The notes: a model not told the origin generated them from the letters alone. Shown: positions 35,618 through 55,224, numbered from the stretch's first letter. The stretch is DNA of 64,000 nucleotides from Klebsormidium nitens (GCA_000708835.1 DF237100.1:108628-172627), one strand, 5' to 3'. Translations and numbers: made by a program.

Positions 35618-38600
35618 ATGGCCAAAGCGCAGCGAGACGTGGTGGAGATGGACATCGAAGAAGTGATGGGCCTCATCGCACCTCAGAAGAAGCCAGCTGT
35701 ACCAAGTCAGGCTGCCGTTCCGGCAAGCTTGCATTCGCCGTCAGATTCTACCCGGAGAAATCAGCAGACTCCGACCGGTGGAGCTCCTCCATCTCATCGT
35801 GGCGAGGGTTCGGTACCCTTTGCAGGCCCAGGGGGGACAAGTACTCAGTCATATTCGGAAACAGGCACCAAAGAAATGCAGAGCAACGCAATGGAGGAGG
35901 ACGATCTGTACGATCCTTTGGCAGGGGATGAGTCGCCGTCTCCTTCAGTAAAGCAGGAACTATTTGAGCAGGCAAAGCAATTGGGGGCCGCAAGTGAGGG
36001 TCTATCGGTTTCAAAAGGAACGTCTGATGATGGTACTTTACAAAAGGTGGTGCCACTTCCAGGGGTCAAAGAATCTGCAGAACAAGCAAGCGAGGCGTCT
36101 CAATCAGGAAAAGACCATCTTGGTGCAATGCAGCGCGCTCGAAATCCTCCAAAAGCGGCGCCCTTAGCAGGTTTGTTGGAACAGTACGATGACGAAGAGA
36201 GCGAGGGGGAGGAAGAGGGTGGTGTAAGCATAGAGGAGGGGGGAAGGGGCCCTACGGTAGAGAGAGGAGATGCGAAACGAGGGACGAAGAGCATGGAGCT
36301 CAAAGAAGCATTGCAGTTTGTCTCAGAAGTGAGGGAGCCGCCTCTGGATGACATGCAGGAGGCGGGTGTGGAAAGCAGAGAAGGCGGAGAGGAGGCTGCA
36401 GAGGAGAGAATGGAGACGCAGGCAGACATGCGCGGTGGCAAAGAGAGGGCTGAGAGAGGTGGTTTAGAGAGGGACGAAAATTTGGATTCAGGGAGGCAGA
36501 GAGACGGCGGAGAGGCGAGCACTAGGCATTCTGAGCATGGCGAGAGATACGGTCCCAAGGATCGTGGGGGCGGCCAGGACCGACGGCGCGACAATTGGCG
36601 GGGCAGCGAGAGGTCGAGGCACCCGGATGACCCCAGGAGTGAGAGGGATCCCCCACGGGATGTTAGATTCAGTGAGCCAAGAGGTCACCGGCAGAGCAGG
36701 GGCCACTTTGAGAGAGCTGAAGACAACGCCCGTGGTGGAAGATTCGGCGGAGAACGGGACCGGGGTGATCGAAGAAGAGACGATGCTTCGTTCCGGGGGG
36801 GAAACAAAGATATGCGGGACCGGGGCAGAGAATCGGAGTTCAGAAATGGGCCGAGGACGGAGCGAAGAGGGGAGGGTCGGGACCGAGAGCCTCCGAGCAG
36901 GCACAGCGACTCTCGACACAGGATGCGTCCACGATCTCCGGCGATTGACGACCGCCGGGAAAAGCCTCCTGCGGGGCCTAGTCACAAGCCCCCCCGGAAA
37001 GCTGACTCTCGACCCGATTCCAAACCCGCTGCCAAAGCAGACCAAAAGCACGGTCCAGCCGCCAAGGAAGGCAGCACGGGCGCCGATGTGGATCTGAGTG
37101 CGGCAGTGGCAGCGGCTGCGGCGGCGGCGGCGAAAAGTGCGAAATTGGCGGCCAGCAGGGCGCCCCCCCCTCCGGCCGATCCTGCGGAGGCTGCCGCGAA
37201 AGCGGCAGAGATGGGTGAGCATTTCATAACTGGGCATGCTCAAAAGCACTGTCTCATCGTGCTTGCTTAGACTCATTTCCGATTTTGACCCTGTAAATGT
37301 TACCGATGCGCACGGCAGTTCGATTGTCCTCCACGGTAGTCCATGGGGAGACCTTTTCCAATGAAATTCGGGATTGTAGTGCCCATCGACACGACCACCC
37401 ACCTTTTGCGGCAACTCCATCATGGTTTGAGTTGACTGATATGTTCCCTTTCTGCCTACGATTGCTGTCACTCACAGTCTGGTTCTATATTGTGTCGCAC
37501 TCTCAACCCGCTGGCTTGTGTCAAGATTCGATGCTCATACAAAGCACTTTGCCGCCAGGAAAAAAGTGATAGTTGATTGCAGTCTGTGGATCGATTTCGT
37601 TTGTGACCAAGTTTTCTCCCTTGCATTCTCAAGCTCCATCCATCAGGATGACGCTGCACGCAGCTTCCAAAGTTGACCTCGATCGTTATACGATCGTTGT
37701 CCAATCGTGGTCCGAACAAGACGGATCTGGTCAGCGGAATGTAAAGGCGGGTTCCATGAACGCCTAGGTCCACAAGCATCGACTACTCAGAAAGTGCTTG
37801 ATGCACCTTCTGCTTTTTTCGTGCAGTGAACAAGACGCTGATGATCCAGAACGCAGTGCTACAGCAGAAACGGAAGATGCTCTGGGGCGATAAGGCAGCA
37901 ACAACCGAAGAGGTGCGGTTACAGGCTATCTTGTCATTTGTATTGCCCTCTCCATATTTGCCCCGCTGTAGATTTGCACGTTCACCAGAGAGGCTGGATT
38001 CGGTTGTGCAACTTGCTGACAACATGGTTGACATGCAAAGCTTTATGTCTGCTTGTCAATTCGGCGGTCTCAATGTACCATATCAGGACCCGTCTAAATC
38101 ATTTCAAGACTGCTGTCAGCAAGATGCTGAAGGCCTCTCTTGGTACGCTTTTCAATTGGTGTCTGTGGTAGGCCCAAGAGAGCAAGGATTGTGTTGGAAA
38201 CTCTGGTCGCTTGTTGAATAATTGTGTCTCGGAGGGCAGCCGGACCTGGTCTAGTGTGCAATACTGTTTCGCACTGCATGCTAATATAATGCTTGGAGAT
38301 TTGTTCGTACTTGAGACTTCAGGTTGGGGATATGGGCCCAAAACGCAGGGGTATTTTGTCATAAACCCAAAGCCGAAACCTTGACCGCAACTTCCACTAT
38401 GCAGGCGGCCACAGGAGGGACCAATCGGTGGGACGCTGTGGCAGTGGGCGACACCGAGCGTACGCACAAGTTCCAGAAGCTCATGGTAAGAGAAACGGCG
38501 CCGTTTTTTCGCTGTGAGTGTCTTTCTCAAAGCTTGCTTTTGAATAAATATCCAACATGGATAAGCTTCCGCACATTTGACTCTTAAATGCATTTCCCTG

Positions 38601-39311
38601 AGAGACGACTCGGCAAGAGCCGATGGGCGGTTATAAAAGCGAATGCGACGATTTCGCAAGCTTCGCGCATGAAGTAGTCCTCCAAGTCGTTTGCATCGAG
38701 GATCTTCAATCTGGCGTGTGTCGTTCACCTTACGACGCCAACATTTGTCTTTAGAAAGGAGGACATCTGCGCTGGTCGAGCTCCAAAGCCGCCTGGCTGA
38801 TTATAACAGTTGGGAAGTGTAGTTGGGTCTGGCCGGACACTTGGCAATCATCTAGATCGATTCCGTTTTAGGAGTCATCCGTTTTATCTAGTAAGCGTTT
38901 GTCTGTCCGGTGCTTGGTTATGAAGCACCTCGTTCAAACCTCTTCCCATTCTGCTCGCTGCCTGTACTTGCAGCCGACGTTTCTCATGGCATTGCTCACC
39001 GTGATCCTGTTTGATATCCGCCCAATAATGAGGCACCAACGTCTAACCCTTGCGTCTGCGTCCTTCCGTTACTCCTCCGTTGCTCCCACGACTGACACCC
39101 TCTCAGTTTCTGAGTGTCCTCCCGCTGGCGACGCATACAGGGCCTCAAGGGCGCAGCTCCGCTATCCCCGCCGAAAACGGGGGAGGTGCCAGCTGTCGTG
39201 CCAGCTGTCATGACCGCGGAGAAGCAGCAGCAAGTGCAAGCGGAGCTAGAGCGACAGTACGCAGCGGGGCTGAGGCGAAGGGACGGGCGCACCGTTGGGC
39301 TCGGCTTGTAG
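35618..39311 (+). CDS. RSRC2: RSRC2-like arginine-rich protein with C-terminal SMAP domain
   Basis: Four exons: 35618-37214, 37827-37912, 38405-38485, 39141-39311, giving 644 residues. The start is the ATG of MAKAQRDVVEMDIEEVMGL; an upstream in-frame TTG at 35597 was not used. Residues about 200-290 are acidic. Residues about 290-470 are an Arg/Asp/Gly/Ser-rich low-complexity region with many RD, RG and ER pairs, like splicing-associated proteins. A Lys/Pro stretch and an Ala-run follow. The C-terminus is the SMAP (small acidic protein-like) domain: LQQKRKMLWG, TNRWDAVAVGDTERTHKFQKLM, then EKQQQVQAELERQYAAGLRRRDGRTVGLGL. This matches the end of animal RSRC2 and its plant relatives in order and spacing. 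A role in nuclear RNA processing is inferred from the family. Confidence 0.87.
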
Positions 39312-40448
39312 AAGCCTGGTGATAAACTGCGGGAGCTTGATGCGGTTAGTTGTGACGGAAAGTGGAAGAGAGGCGGTGTGTGGATAAGATCATGCATGTC
39401 CAGTCAAGCCATACTTGTTAGTCAAAGCAGCTTGCGGTATACATGTAGAATCGAACGAGATGGACCAAGGGCCCGTGATAGCAAGAGCTTCCATTCAGTT
39501 GAAGAGAAAGAGGAGGATCTCTTTCAAGTCAGATAAGGTCGATCAGCTAAAACAAAGCATCTGGGATCTGTATCGTGGTCAAGCACCAAGTACTGCTGCG
39601 GTAATTGTACCTTCATTGCATGTTACACGCGAGAAAATATCTTTCAATTTCTGTGCTACACACTATGCGAGCGCGGGCCGGGGCATTATTATGCGCGGGC
39701 TATAGATGCACGCTCTGTCACTCAGTGTCACGTTGCATGTATATGCGGGCTGGATATTTCGGGTCTAAGCTCGGCGTGAACGGTGATATGCTTGCAAGCG
39801 ATTATACCTGACTGACTAGACATTATGACTATAGCAATGGTCATGATCTGTGACAGTTCGCTTGTCCAGGCTGCTAGCTTGACTGCATGGCCCAGCATGC
39901 CGCGCCGGAATTTGCTTGCTTCAGAGACTAAGATCACTCATGCATGCGGGCTACACAATTCACGTGCGTGTATCGATTGCCACGTTCTGGTGCAGTGAGT
40001 GCTTCATCCCGAGCTTCTATCTACGTTTACTAATATCAAGTTATGTACACGATTGCGGGGTCTGTACAGCTAGTCCTAAAATGAGGCTATCCCAGAGTCC
40101 AACGAGAATGAAGTGACCTTGCTTCTGCTGTCAAGCAGGCCATATCTGACTCTGATTGTGTAACGAGTTTTAAAACCCTTGTCTGGCTAAATCTGCATTA
40201 CAACACTATAAGGTCAGAGAGAGCATGCCTGGGCTGGTATCCAAATTCCACCCTCACATGCTTCGTTCGTCGTCGCACAGTGTGCGAGTAAGAGAGGCAG
40301 ACCCTCTGCATCGGCGGCCTATTATGCCCCCAAGGGCAGAACCCCGGAGAATAGCTCTTACCAACCATGACCAGCTGATCATACGAGAAGCTTCCGGTCC
40401 TTCTTCATACGTGACGTCGAACCAGTACGGCTCCTCCTCAACACGTCC
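39312..40448. other. Convergent spacer, no gene seen
   Basis: This lies between the RSRC2-like and AGXT2-like stop codons. The open frames at 39415-39705 and 39605-39811 show no domain or codon bias. The area near 39660-39960 is rich in GCATGC-type words. A plus-strand frame at 40225-40452 runs just into the antisense of the last AGXT2 exon and is not called a gene. Confidence 0.45.
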
Positions 40449-46002
<5,554 letters not shown>

Positions 46003-47672
46003 CTTTGCTGCGGTTTGTCAATGCAGCGCCGCTCTGTTTTCTCAAGATGAAATTGAAACAGGCACCTCAGATACCCTCCCAGCACGCGGCCGTTACATGC
46101 ATCTAACACAAGACTCCGAAATGCTGAAACCTCGGCTTTAGACGCAGCAAACAGCCACCAAGGCTAAGCAGATCGCTCCTGCATCTACTAGCTCATCCTT
46201 GTACTAGCTAGTAGGTATGATTGACCTTGAGAACCTGGACTTTTCTTCCTTCTAAGTTCTAGGACTATGCAGCAGCTACAGAGGGCACCTGTGACCTAGC
46301 CTGGGTCACCTATGACTAGTATGAGTCAGATCACGCGAGACGATTCGACGAACGGGTGCCCACGTGTTCCACGTGACCAAGACGAGTGCGCACACCGTAG
46401 AACAGTGAAACTGCATGATACCTAGTTCAGTAGCGCGCCTGCCGCGCACCAGCGTGATCACCCACGAGCGCGAGCGGCTGCTACTAAGTTCGAGCAGTAC
46501 AGAGCCCTGACTCCTGAGTGTGCAATCAGCATTGACAGCACGAGTCCGAGGGCCCGCATCCGAGCAGCAGAATATAGCTCGACTTTGACACCTTTTCAAC
46601 TTTATTGCTCTGATCTGACGCCAGCTCGGGTTCAACCGCATGCAACAACGAGGAAAAGAATTGAGCTGAGGCTGGAATACAACCACTCATGTTGCAAAAC
46701 ACGCGCAGGGATGGCTGTATATTGACTCTGAGAGATCTCGTGAAGGATGAAAAGCTCCCCCACGGATGCGAAGCCAGGCGTTCATGCAGTACTGTTATAA
46801 AGAATCTATGCCATTCATTCTCGGGCTCACTTCATCCATAATATCATTCGACTGAATTGAATGGCTAGCCTGATGCGTTCCGTCCATGCGACTGGGAGCT
46901 TTGGACTCGGACATGCGTATCCGCGAAGTGTGCACAAAGTGTGGCGTCGCAGCACCGGCATCAAGCTAGCCACGATGATGCACCGGCCTCCAATAAGTCG
47001 ATGTAACATGCTTATTGAGTGTCATGTAAACAGATCGACTTGCATGCCAATGCCTGTATAATATGCTCTATGCACGAGGTGACTCGATTCCAACATCCGA
47101 CGGTTCTCTCTCGAAGTTGCTCTTCGAAGGTATAAAAGGGAGTGACAGTATTCACTTCAAACGGAAAGTGCTTCAAATGAAGGAAGCCCGATACCAGACA
47201 CGTGAAGGATGCAGTAGCCAAAGACACAAAAACTTAGCTAAGAGGGCTTGCAATGCAGACGCTGAATGCATGTAGCATATCTCTATCACCTGCAATTACG
47301 AATTCGACACATCACACATCATGAGTTCCAGTGGGTGTCGTCACAGCTCAAGTTAGATACATGCTAGCAACGATATTTCAAATCTTGCAGGAACCAATAT
47401 TAAAATCGTAACTTAAGGGCAGAGAGTCCCCAAAACAACACAAGGACCTGCGGTTTCTCGAATGCAGCTGGCCGACGCACAAACCGGAACCGTATCTTGC
47501 ATCAATTTTGATTCTTCGTGCGAAGTCAGAGCTGGGATTGCTAGGTCCTTATGTAACTTGTAAGTCAAATAGTCTCGACGGCTTAAAGTTGTAGGGGACA
47601 CACTTACGCAGCTATATGCTGATGAAACCGACTATTCTTGAGAGGTCGAATAGCAGGGCAATCGAAACTTAC
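46003..47672. other. Spacer upstream of AGXT2 and downstream of ZYP1, no gene seen
   Basis: This 1.67-kb stretch separates two minus-strand genes. It should hold the AGXT2 promoter (just above 46002) and the ZYP1 3' untranslated region (just below 47673). Open frames at 46306-46686, 46861-47061 and 47012-47227 are short and lack domains. No RNA gene or mobile element was recognised. Confidence 0.45.
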
Positions 47673-50600
47673 TCAATCCAAAGCATATGGGTCCAGATGA
47701 TCCTCGCCAAACAAGCCTTCACCGTTCGAGATGCCCGAGGGAGCCGGCTTCTGACGCTGCAATCACAGAGATAGTATGAACGTTCGACAATTTTGACGCT
47801 ATGGAAGATCGTGTACAGTAGTTTGCTCTTTCATTCGGACACGTCCAACGTTGCTTGGCCGCCAACAAGCTATGCCAAACATGAACTCACCGATGCTGCA
47901 CCATACTGGGTTCGCTTCCAGGAGCTAGACTGGATTCTGGTCTGAGTACCTCCGCTGAATGTTCCCTGCGGCAGGAAGCATGCGTTCAGGAAAACAAGCC
48001 GCTGCTCTCCGAAGAAGATTTCTAAAACACTCTGGTGCCGAAGCCACTCGAACTTCTATATTAGTGCCAAACCTGAAGGGCCAGGGTGCATGGGCATAGC
48101 TGACTTTACGGTGTGTGGACCGAGTCCTACCCCGAAGGTGACGCTTTTGGTCTTCTTGTGGTTAGTGACGGTCTGATTCTGTCTCGACGTCGCGACTTCA
48201 ACCTCGTGCCTCCGTATCTGTACAGAAGGAGCGGAGATCAGACCCCACAATTCGATCAATATCGAGTGGAACGTTGAGCAGCAAAGGCATCTGATCCTGA
48301 CCCCTCGGCACCGCATTATCGGCTAGCTTTCTTCCTGCTAATCGTGAGACCATGTTTTTGTTCACCTTCTGAACCGTTGTGGCGGCTGGATTGAAGATCT
48401 CCTCCTCGTCTTCGTCGCTTTCTGGCTGTGTGCGTGTTTGCCTTGGGCGCTTCTTCTGCCGGAAGACAACGACGTGAGGGAGTTGCATTCACCTTTTGAG
48501 CATCATATTCTCTAACAGTCTCCTTTTATCTGTGAATGCTACAAGATTTGAGCATGTCCTTAATCACACGATTCTGAAGCAATTTCATACAAATTGCTTG
48601 AATCTCGAGGCCAAGTAATCTGCTTGTTGCTCCAAAAAGGGTTCAAATACGTGAAATAGGGCTACGACAGAAGCTCGAACCTGCTTGACGTTCTTCTGGT
48701 CAATGATAACTGTGGGTTCTTCAGGCTCTCTCTCTGCTGTGCGCCTTGATAAGCCGCGATTCCTTGGCCCCGCGTGACGTTTGTTCGCCTGCGAAAAGAC
48801 CCGGACGCAGGTTGGCTTCCTGCTTCTCAGACATTCTAACGTCTTTGCATTCAAGGGCTTCACGTTTACAGCTCAATTAGATTCTTTGTTTCTATATGAG
48901 GACAAATTACCTTGTCTTCGCCAGCTTTACCTTGTCTTTGACCACGTTGGGTGCCGCCTCTTTTATCTCCTGATCCGTCGCGGTCAAATCCAGGAGCTTG
49001 ACCTCCTCGGCTGCAATTGCTTCGGCGCTCTGAAAGGAGGAGGGTCAAACTGTTAATACGATGGATCCAAGTTGCTGAGTCCAAGTGTAGAATCATAAGA
49101 GGGAATGGTCATAAATGTCAATCGCTTGTCGACCATCAGGATAATGCTTCAGGCCCCAAAACCACGACTCAGGCTTACTTGAGGGTCCTTCGTTTCTTCT
49201 CGATCAACTTTGCTTCGAGTCAGCGACTTCGCCTCCGCAACCTGCAAGCAAAGTTTTAATTTCAAAGTGAAGACATCCAAACAGCACTCACCATCGACAA
49301 GCAGTCGACAGTTTGTAGAACTGCCAAGTGAACGAAATAACGAGAGTATTAGCAAGGTCGTGTCTTCAAGGAGATTGAAGTAATGCGGAGCTGAGGGTGC
49401 ATGCGAACCTCTTTTGCCTGCAGGTCATTCTGCAGTTGCTTCACCTCCTTCTCATGATTGAGCTTGAGGTTTTCCAGGTCTTGATGAGCTCTTTCAACCT
49501 CGCCTTGGGCCTGCATGATGGTAGAAGACTGTAAGCATCGAGGGATTGGTCGACATATATAAGGAATTGCATCCGTTGTTGCATCCGCGTGAAGAAGCAA
49601 TTGCCTTGCGTCGTTGAACTCAATTACCTTGCGTAGCTGGGCTTTAATCTCCTGGGTAGCCATGCTGATTGCTTCCTCCTGTTGCCGTTGCACTCCCGTC
49701 TGGATCTTCTTTTCCGCCTTTGGTTTTTCCTGCAAAAAGTCATTTCAGGTAGCCGACAGAAGTCCTAAGCTGTTATAATATATATGCATGGAGGGAAGAA
49801 AAAGCAAGGAGTCGAAACAAGTCAAATAAAGATAATCAGGACGTCGAGACAGATGCCGAAAACGATCCCACCTTGCCCACAGCATCTTTCAGCTGAGCTT
49901 CACTGTTGAGGGCATCTTCAAGCTCTGCTTGCTTGACCTTCAACAAGCTCTGAAGAGTCTCGGTCAACTTGGCGTGGTCAGCGTCTTTGCCAGCTAGCTC
50001 TTCCAACATCTGGAGGTACAAAGATAAATAAAAAGAGGTCCCCTCAAGTAATAAAAGATACTGAATCAAAATGAAATTGAAGTACCAAGTTGACATAGTT
50101 TTCATCGATGGCCACAAATGAGGCGGTGAAACCATTCAATCATTCTCGAACACCAATACGTGGCCCATGTTCAGATTCTATCGCGCGGTCACGATGCAGT
50201 CGTGTACGATTGCAGAAGTCCTTGTCTGACCATAAGGTTTCTAGGTGCTTACCTTCCTCTGAAGCTCATCTTGCTGTGCTTTTATCAAATCTTGACATCT
50301 CGATCTTTCCTTACAGATCTGTACGTCGAACTCTTCCTTCGCATCTTGCATAAGTTTTTGCGCCTGTGACAAGTGTAATAGTTTGTCAATCAGAGTAAGG
50401 TTGAGCAGATTACTCTGCTCGGAACAAGATTGTCGTCAATTGGCAAGCCATTTGCCTCTCCAAATGAGACATTCGTACCTGATACCATGCACACACCTTT
50501 TCCTTCTCAGCTCTCATAGTCTTCGTCTCTTCCTCCAAGCCCTTGCGAATGTCCGCCATCTCCTGCAAAGATCATAGGACAGTGGTTGACTTCATAACAC

Positions 50601-53600
50601 AGATTCGTAGATTCTCAGAAATGTTCACGAGGGAATCACAGGCCTGCTCTCTTTCAACGGGCCGGTAAGAATAGCGCTTGGCCGATCCTTTTTTCAATCG
50701 ATCTTTCCTAACTTAGTAAATATGCAAGGGAGCAGACTTCTTACTTGATTGTTCCGATCAGAAATCTCTTTCAGATGTTGATTCAGCTCCGCCTGCTTCT
50801 TTTCCATCTTCGCTTCTGCTTCTTTTGCTGCAGCTTGCATGGTTTCATCGAGTGACTTGAGCTTCTCAAGGAGCTGCAAAGAAACCCCCAAAACAGCAGT
50901 AAATAGTCGACTTGGGGTCGAAGATCCGCTGTCAAAATACGACCCAGGATACAAGAAGAACCACGATGGCTCCAACGAACGGAAGATCAAGCAATATGGA
51001 TAATAGTACTTCCTATTTCGGTGAAGATTACCTGTGCATTGGTGGTTTCCTTGTTCTCAACGGCACCTTGCAAGCTCTCTTTCTCCTCGATTTCCCTCGC
51101 TAACTCCTTCTTCATTGCTTCTAATTGTACCAAGCAAGCCTCTTTTTTTGTTTCCTCCTCCGAAACAACTCTTCTGAGCCGGTCCACATCGGAGGCCTTC
51201 GATTGAAGCTCTTCATTGAACTTGAGCAGATTCTCTTCCATTTTAAATGTCAGCGTAATGGCGGCTTGCTCCAGATTCTCCTGCACAGAAAGTAAGGGCC
51301 ACTGATATAAGAATTCCAACCGCCTGATTGGGCAACCGCAGCTGAATTTGTCAAGCATAGGAGGAATTCGACTATCCGACAAAGTGAGTGATAAGCTAAA
51401 ATAGTTTTACCTTTTGTTTTTGGAGGTCCACCGTGGTCTCTTTCTGTCGAATAAGCTCCGTCTCCAGCACTTCTTTGTTGTTTTGCGTGGCTGAGACGAT
51501 TTCCGCCAACCTTTGGATCTCAGCTGACAGAGAAGCTGCTTGATTAGCGCCATGCCTAGTGGTCGATTCGTTGAGGGCTTGGAATTCTTGGAACTGGCGT
51601 GCAGCGTCTGGAAAAACAAATTGATATCGGATCAAGATACTGCTACGTTGAAATCTTTAACCCGGTTATGAATAGTCAGCCCGTGAAAAGCGTGTCAGCT
51701 GCTCAAAAATTGAGTCTTTTCAAAACATGGCCCCGAAATGCCGTTTGTATTGGGAAGGCCGGAAACGGTTCTCAACAGCTCACCTGTAAGGTTGGCCCTC
51801 AACTCTTGGACTTCGGCTTCTAGTATTCCGTTCTTCGTTTGCTCCTCTGAACTACGTTCATTGCTTGCTTTCAGCGCCTCGGAAAGATCTCCGACCTTCT
51901 GAAGGAAGATCTGCCCTTGTGCTTCCAGATGTTGAACGTTCTCTGAGGCCTCCGCCAGTTGATGGGTGACTTCAACCAGCTCTTGTTTGGCTTGCTTGAA
52001 TTGGTTATCCACTGCCTCTCGATGCTTCTCCGTCTCCTTCTGGGCTTTCAACTGCAGAGGCTTTTCCAGGGTTTGTTTTGCGACTTGGGTACCCCTCTTT
52101 CGGTGCGTTGATACGCATTCTTCTGAGTGTTCCAAAAAGTGCATTTAGCAGCTATCAGCATCTGAGCTACCAGCATCTGAACTAGTTCTTGGGTTTAGCA
52201 CTTACCGCCCTGCTTGAGCTACTAAAGTCAAACCAGCATGCGTAGCGGCTTACCGAGTTCTCAAGCTGGACGTTGAGCTGCTCGTACTCATCATTTCTCC
52301 TGCTGAGCTGTGACTTCAGCGTCTCCTCCCCGGCTCTGAGGTTTGCTATCGTCTCGGCGAGACTGTCGTTTCTCCCGCTGGCCTCTTTCAAAGCAGCTTC
52401 AAAATCATCTGTCGAGCGCAAGTTGTTCAGTTTTAATCATACTGTGACATCTTCACTCAAGGAAGGCTGAAACGCTAACCCGTCAGAGAAATCTTCGAAG
52501 GATTTCCTCGAAAAGAGTACAGATCTTTTGTATGTCTCCTGGACGCATCAAGTAGCAAAGATGGTCTCCAGGTTTTGAGAAGGCAATATACTTACCTAAT
52601 AAGAATCTGCAGATGGAGAAAGAGATGCACAACCTGCCTGACTTACCTTTCTCTGCACGCAATTTCAGGATCTCTTCTTCCTTCCTGTGAATCTCCTCCT
52701 GCAGCTCCGACAGAGTCTTCTGAATTTCCACGCTTTCTGTCAATCCTGGATAAAATGGACATACGTTACGATGCAGTCAATTGACATTATAGTAGCAGTC
52801 TGACGGAAGATTGACGAGAGATTGAATAGATTTCGATTTAAAGAGACAATCTTGGCAGTTTAGAAGAGTCTCATTCCGTGTGAATCTCCTCAGAAGAACG
52901 TTTCCCTTACACAAAGACTCACTCTTCGCTGCATTAGCTTCTGCCCGCTCGTTCTCCCTCCTGAGTGCTACAATCTTCGCCTGAGTATCTTCGTAATAGT
53001 TCGCCCTCTCGATAAGCTTCTGTTCAAGGTCAACGCGGATGCTTTCACCTGCGAATTACACCAGCAGTCACGATTCGGCATTTCCAATTAAACGTGCATC
53101 TCTTGACCTCCAACGGTATCAAACTTATCTGGAAAGATTTTGTCATTGCTGGATTTTTAATATTTGGAACATGAGGAGGGGACCCTGACCTTCTTCCACT
53201 TGTTGCTGGAGGCTTTGCAAAGTTTCCGTTAGAGACTGGCTAAATGCGTTTATAACCTGTAGGGACAACAAGAAGATCCAATCAAAGGCTTCATCAAAAC
53301 GTGTTCATGGCCTCCCCTACAATCAATCGAGCGGAGTACATAAACGACCGAAACAAAGTCCGGGGCCTAGCTTGGCATGCTGTGTCGAAGATACCGCAGC
53401 AGAATCACTATCACGTCTCACGTCTGCGCAGTTCCTGATCCCCAAGCTTGCGTACCTGCAATCTTGTTTCTAGACTCTGCCATTTCTTCTCGTCCTCTTC
53501 CAATTTGACCTGCACTTTTCAAAGACGCTTTATTTAAAGGCCCAGAGCAGTCTCCACTTGATACAACGGATGGTAAGGCAGGACAGCGACAAAATGATTG

Positions 53601-54162
53601 TCATTCAATCCTATGAACTCAGTTCGGCAGATGACTTAGCAGCTTTATGAACCTGCCCTGTGACTTCCAATGCAGATTTCGTACAATTGACCAGGAGAGT
53701 TGCTCCTTGAAGAAGCTTCGTGCTGATCAACCTGACCAACACTCTAGACATGTTCCCTCCTTGAGTTCACGCCTCATCTTACTAGTCTATACTGCAGATC
53801 AAACAAGCACTTACTCTGAGCATGTGATTTTCATTCTGCAACTCTTGCTTCTTCAGCTCCAAAGTCTTTTCAATCTTCTCAAATCTTTGAAGCTTTGTTT
53901 GGGTAATGCTCAGGTCAGTCTTCGTAGTAGCTTGATCGTGCATCATCCTTTCTGCTGTCAGTTTCAAGTGGGTGAAGCTTTCAGTAGGGGTGAATTCCGC
54001 TTTGGCCATGCTGCCCTTCGTTGCAGCTGCTTGGCGATTTGATTCCCCCGAGCTTCCATTGGTTAGAAGACTGCGTAATCCAGGTAGTCGAGAGGCAGAC
54101 TGCTCCACACTTCGCATGGCAGCCATGGGCGGACGACTCTTCTGCAATTGCATGGTCGCCAT
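47673..54162 (-). CDS. ZYP1: ZYP1, transverse-filament protein of the synaptonemal complex
   Basis: Twenty-two exons: 54162-53815, 53509-53456, 53256-53190, 53048-52923, 52745-52647, 52408-52254, 52051-51784, 51607-51411, 51280-51032, 50873-50745, 50562-50497, 50363-50253, 50009-49872, 49729-49628, 49510-49409, 49241-49179, 49029-48931, 48788-48681, 48455-48366, 48217-48131, 47965-47891, 47756-47673. They join without a stop to 938 residues, near Arabidopsis ZYP1 (about 860). ZYP1 dimers bridge paired homologues in meiotic prophase. The N-terminus has FTHLKLTAERMMHDQATTKTDL, matching the plant FANLKLTAEKLVKDQAS segment. A coiled coil of roughly 650 residues follows, including LNQHLKEISDRNNQ. 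The basic tail has RRHEVEVATSRQNQ and KKTKSVTF and ends LFGEDHLDPYALD, matching the plant LFSEGSLNPYADDPYAFD end. An extra tiny exon near 49300 was rejected on phase. The donor of exon 17 has an alternative. Confidence 0.92.
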
Positions 54163-55224
54163 ACCTCTTCTGATTGTACCTGGCGCGAAAATGCTTTTGA
54201 TCTTCCCAACGGCCTGACAATCAAAGCGGAACTTCGCACAGGGGTTTCCACGAACTGACCCGTCTCAGAAGCTCCTCTATATCTGTTTTCTCTCACGACG
54301 CCCGCAGTTATAAGTTGAGGAAGCACGAGGCGCCAACATGAAGGCACAGCTTCATGACGCTTCAATCCATCTCTGCATTCGGAGATCCCAACAAAGAATG
54401 GTCTGTCTGCCTACCGCCGGCCGCCAGCTACCCTCCCCTCACCCCAACTACTGCAGCCATTGCGGAGCGTACGCAGCGTGCAAGCTGCCCTTTAGAAAGC
54501 TAGCCTACTCGTTGTTACTCGTGCGGACAAGGCGCCTGACATCATAAAGGGAAATTGTTCAAAGACAAGCTAACAGGCACTGTGACAACAATACGCGCTG
54601 GTGGTGGTGCCGAACGACCAACTGCTGGAGTGTAATACTGACAATCAGGTCATGCACCCGGCTCTCCTGACACCAATTTTGCTTCTGGCTGAAGCACTGG
54701 AGATCTGCATATGTTGTGTCAATAGCCCAAGGTTTCAGCCGCTAGTGACTGACATCAGATGAGGCGTGATCACGACTCAAGCTCACAAAAAGGCGTATAA
54801 GTCTTGGCTGATTCGCTGACTGGCCGCTTCGCAGTTGATCAATAGGATATCGGACGTGTAGTTTCATAGCTCTGGCGGAGCATGCACTTCAAGGAGCATG
54901 TTATGGCAAGAAGCTTCTGCCTTTCAAAGGTCGAAATCGAAAGAGCCGCACCGGTGCCAAAAGAGCCCAAGCAACAAGGTGATGTTGCACATGTGAAGGA
55001 AATTCGATGTCGGAACCACGCAGTCATCTTTTCGTGCGCAGACCCTCACAGATAGAGGAGGCATTCTGCATTTGGCGACGGATGCTGCAACAAAAGGTCC
55101 ACACGAAGAGCGGCGGACCCTCCCCCTCCCCAGAATGCTCACGCGAGCGCGATTGATCTACCCGGCCCTCAGGTATAATTTTCAGATTATCAGCAGCGCT
55201 TCCACTCGAAGCGTCATTTCGTCG
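54163..55224. other. Spacer upstream of ZYP1, up to arm 2
   Basis: About 1 kb holding the ZYP1 promoter on its left and the unique flank of the inverted duplication on its right. Open frames at 54338-54547, 54839-55027 and 54924-55142 are short and lack domains. No RNA gene was recognised. Confidence 0.45.

Noticed and set aside
36488-37471. 327-codon minus-strand open frame
   Set aside because: It is antisense to exon 1 of the RSRC2-like gene; the sense strand continues into the conserved SMAP exons.
49260-49330. Possible extra ZYP1 exon (FYKLSTACR) between the exons at 49510-49409 and 49241-49179
   Set aside because: Its 29-base length would break the frame of the next exon; skipping it joins phase 0 to phase 0.
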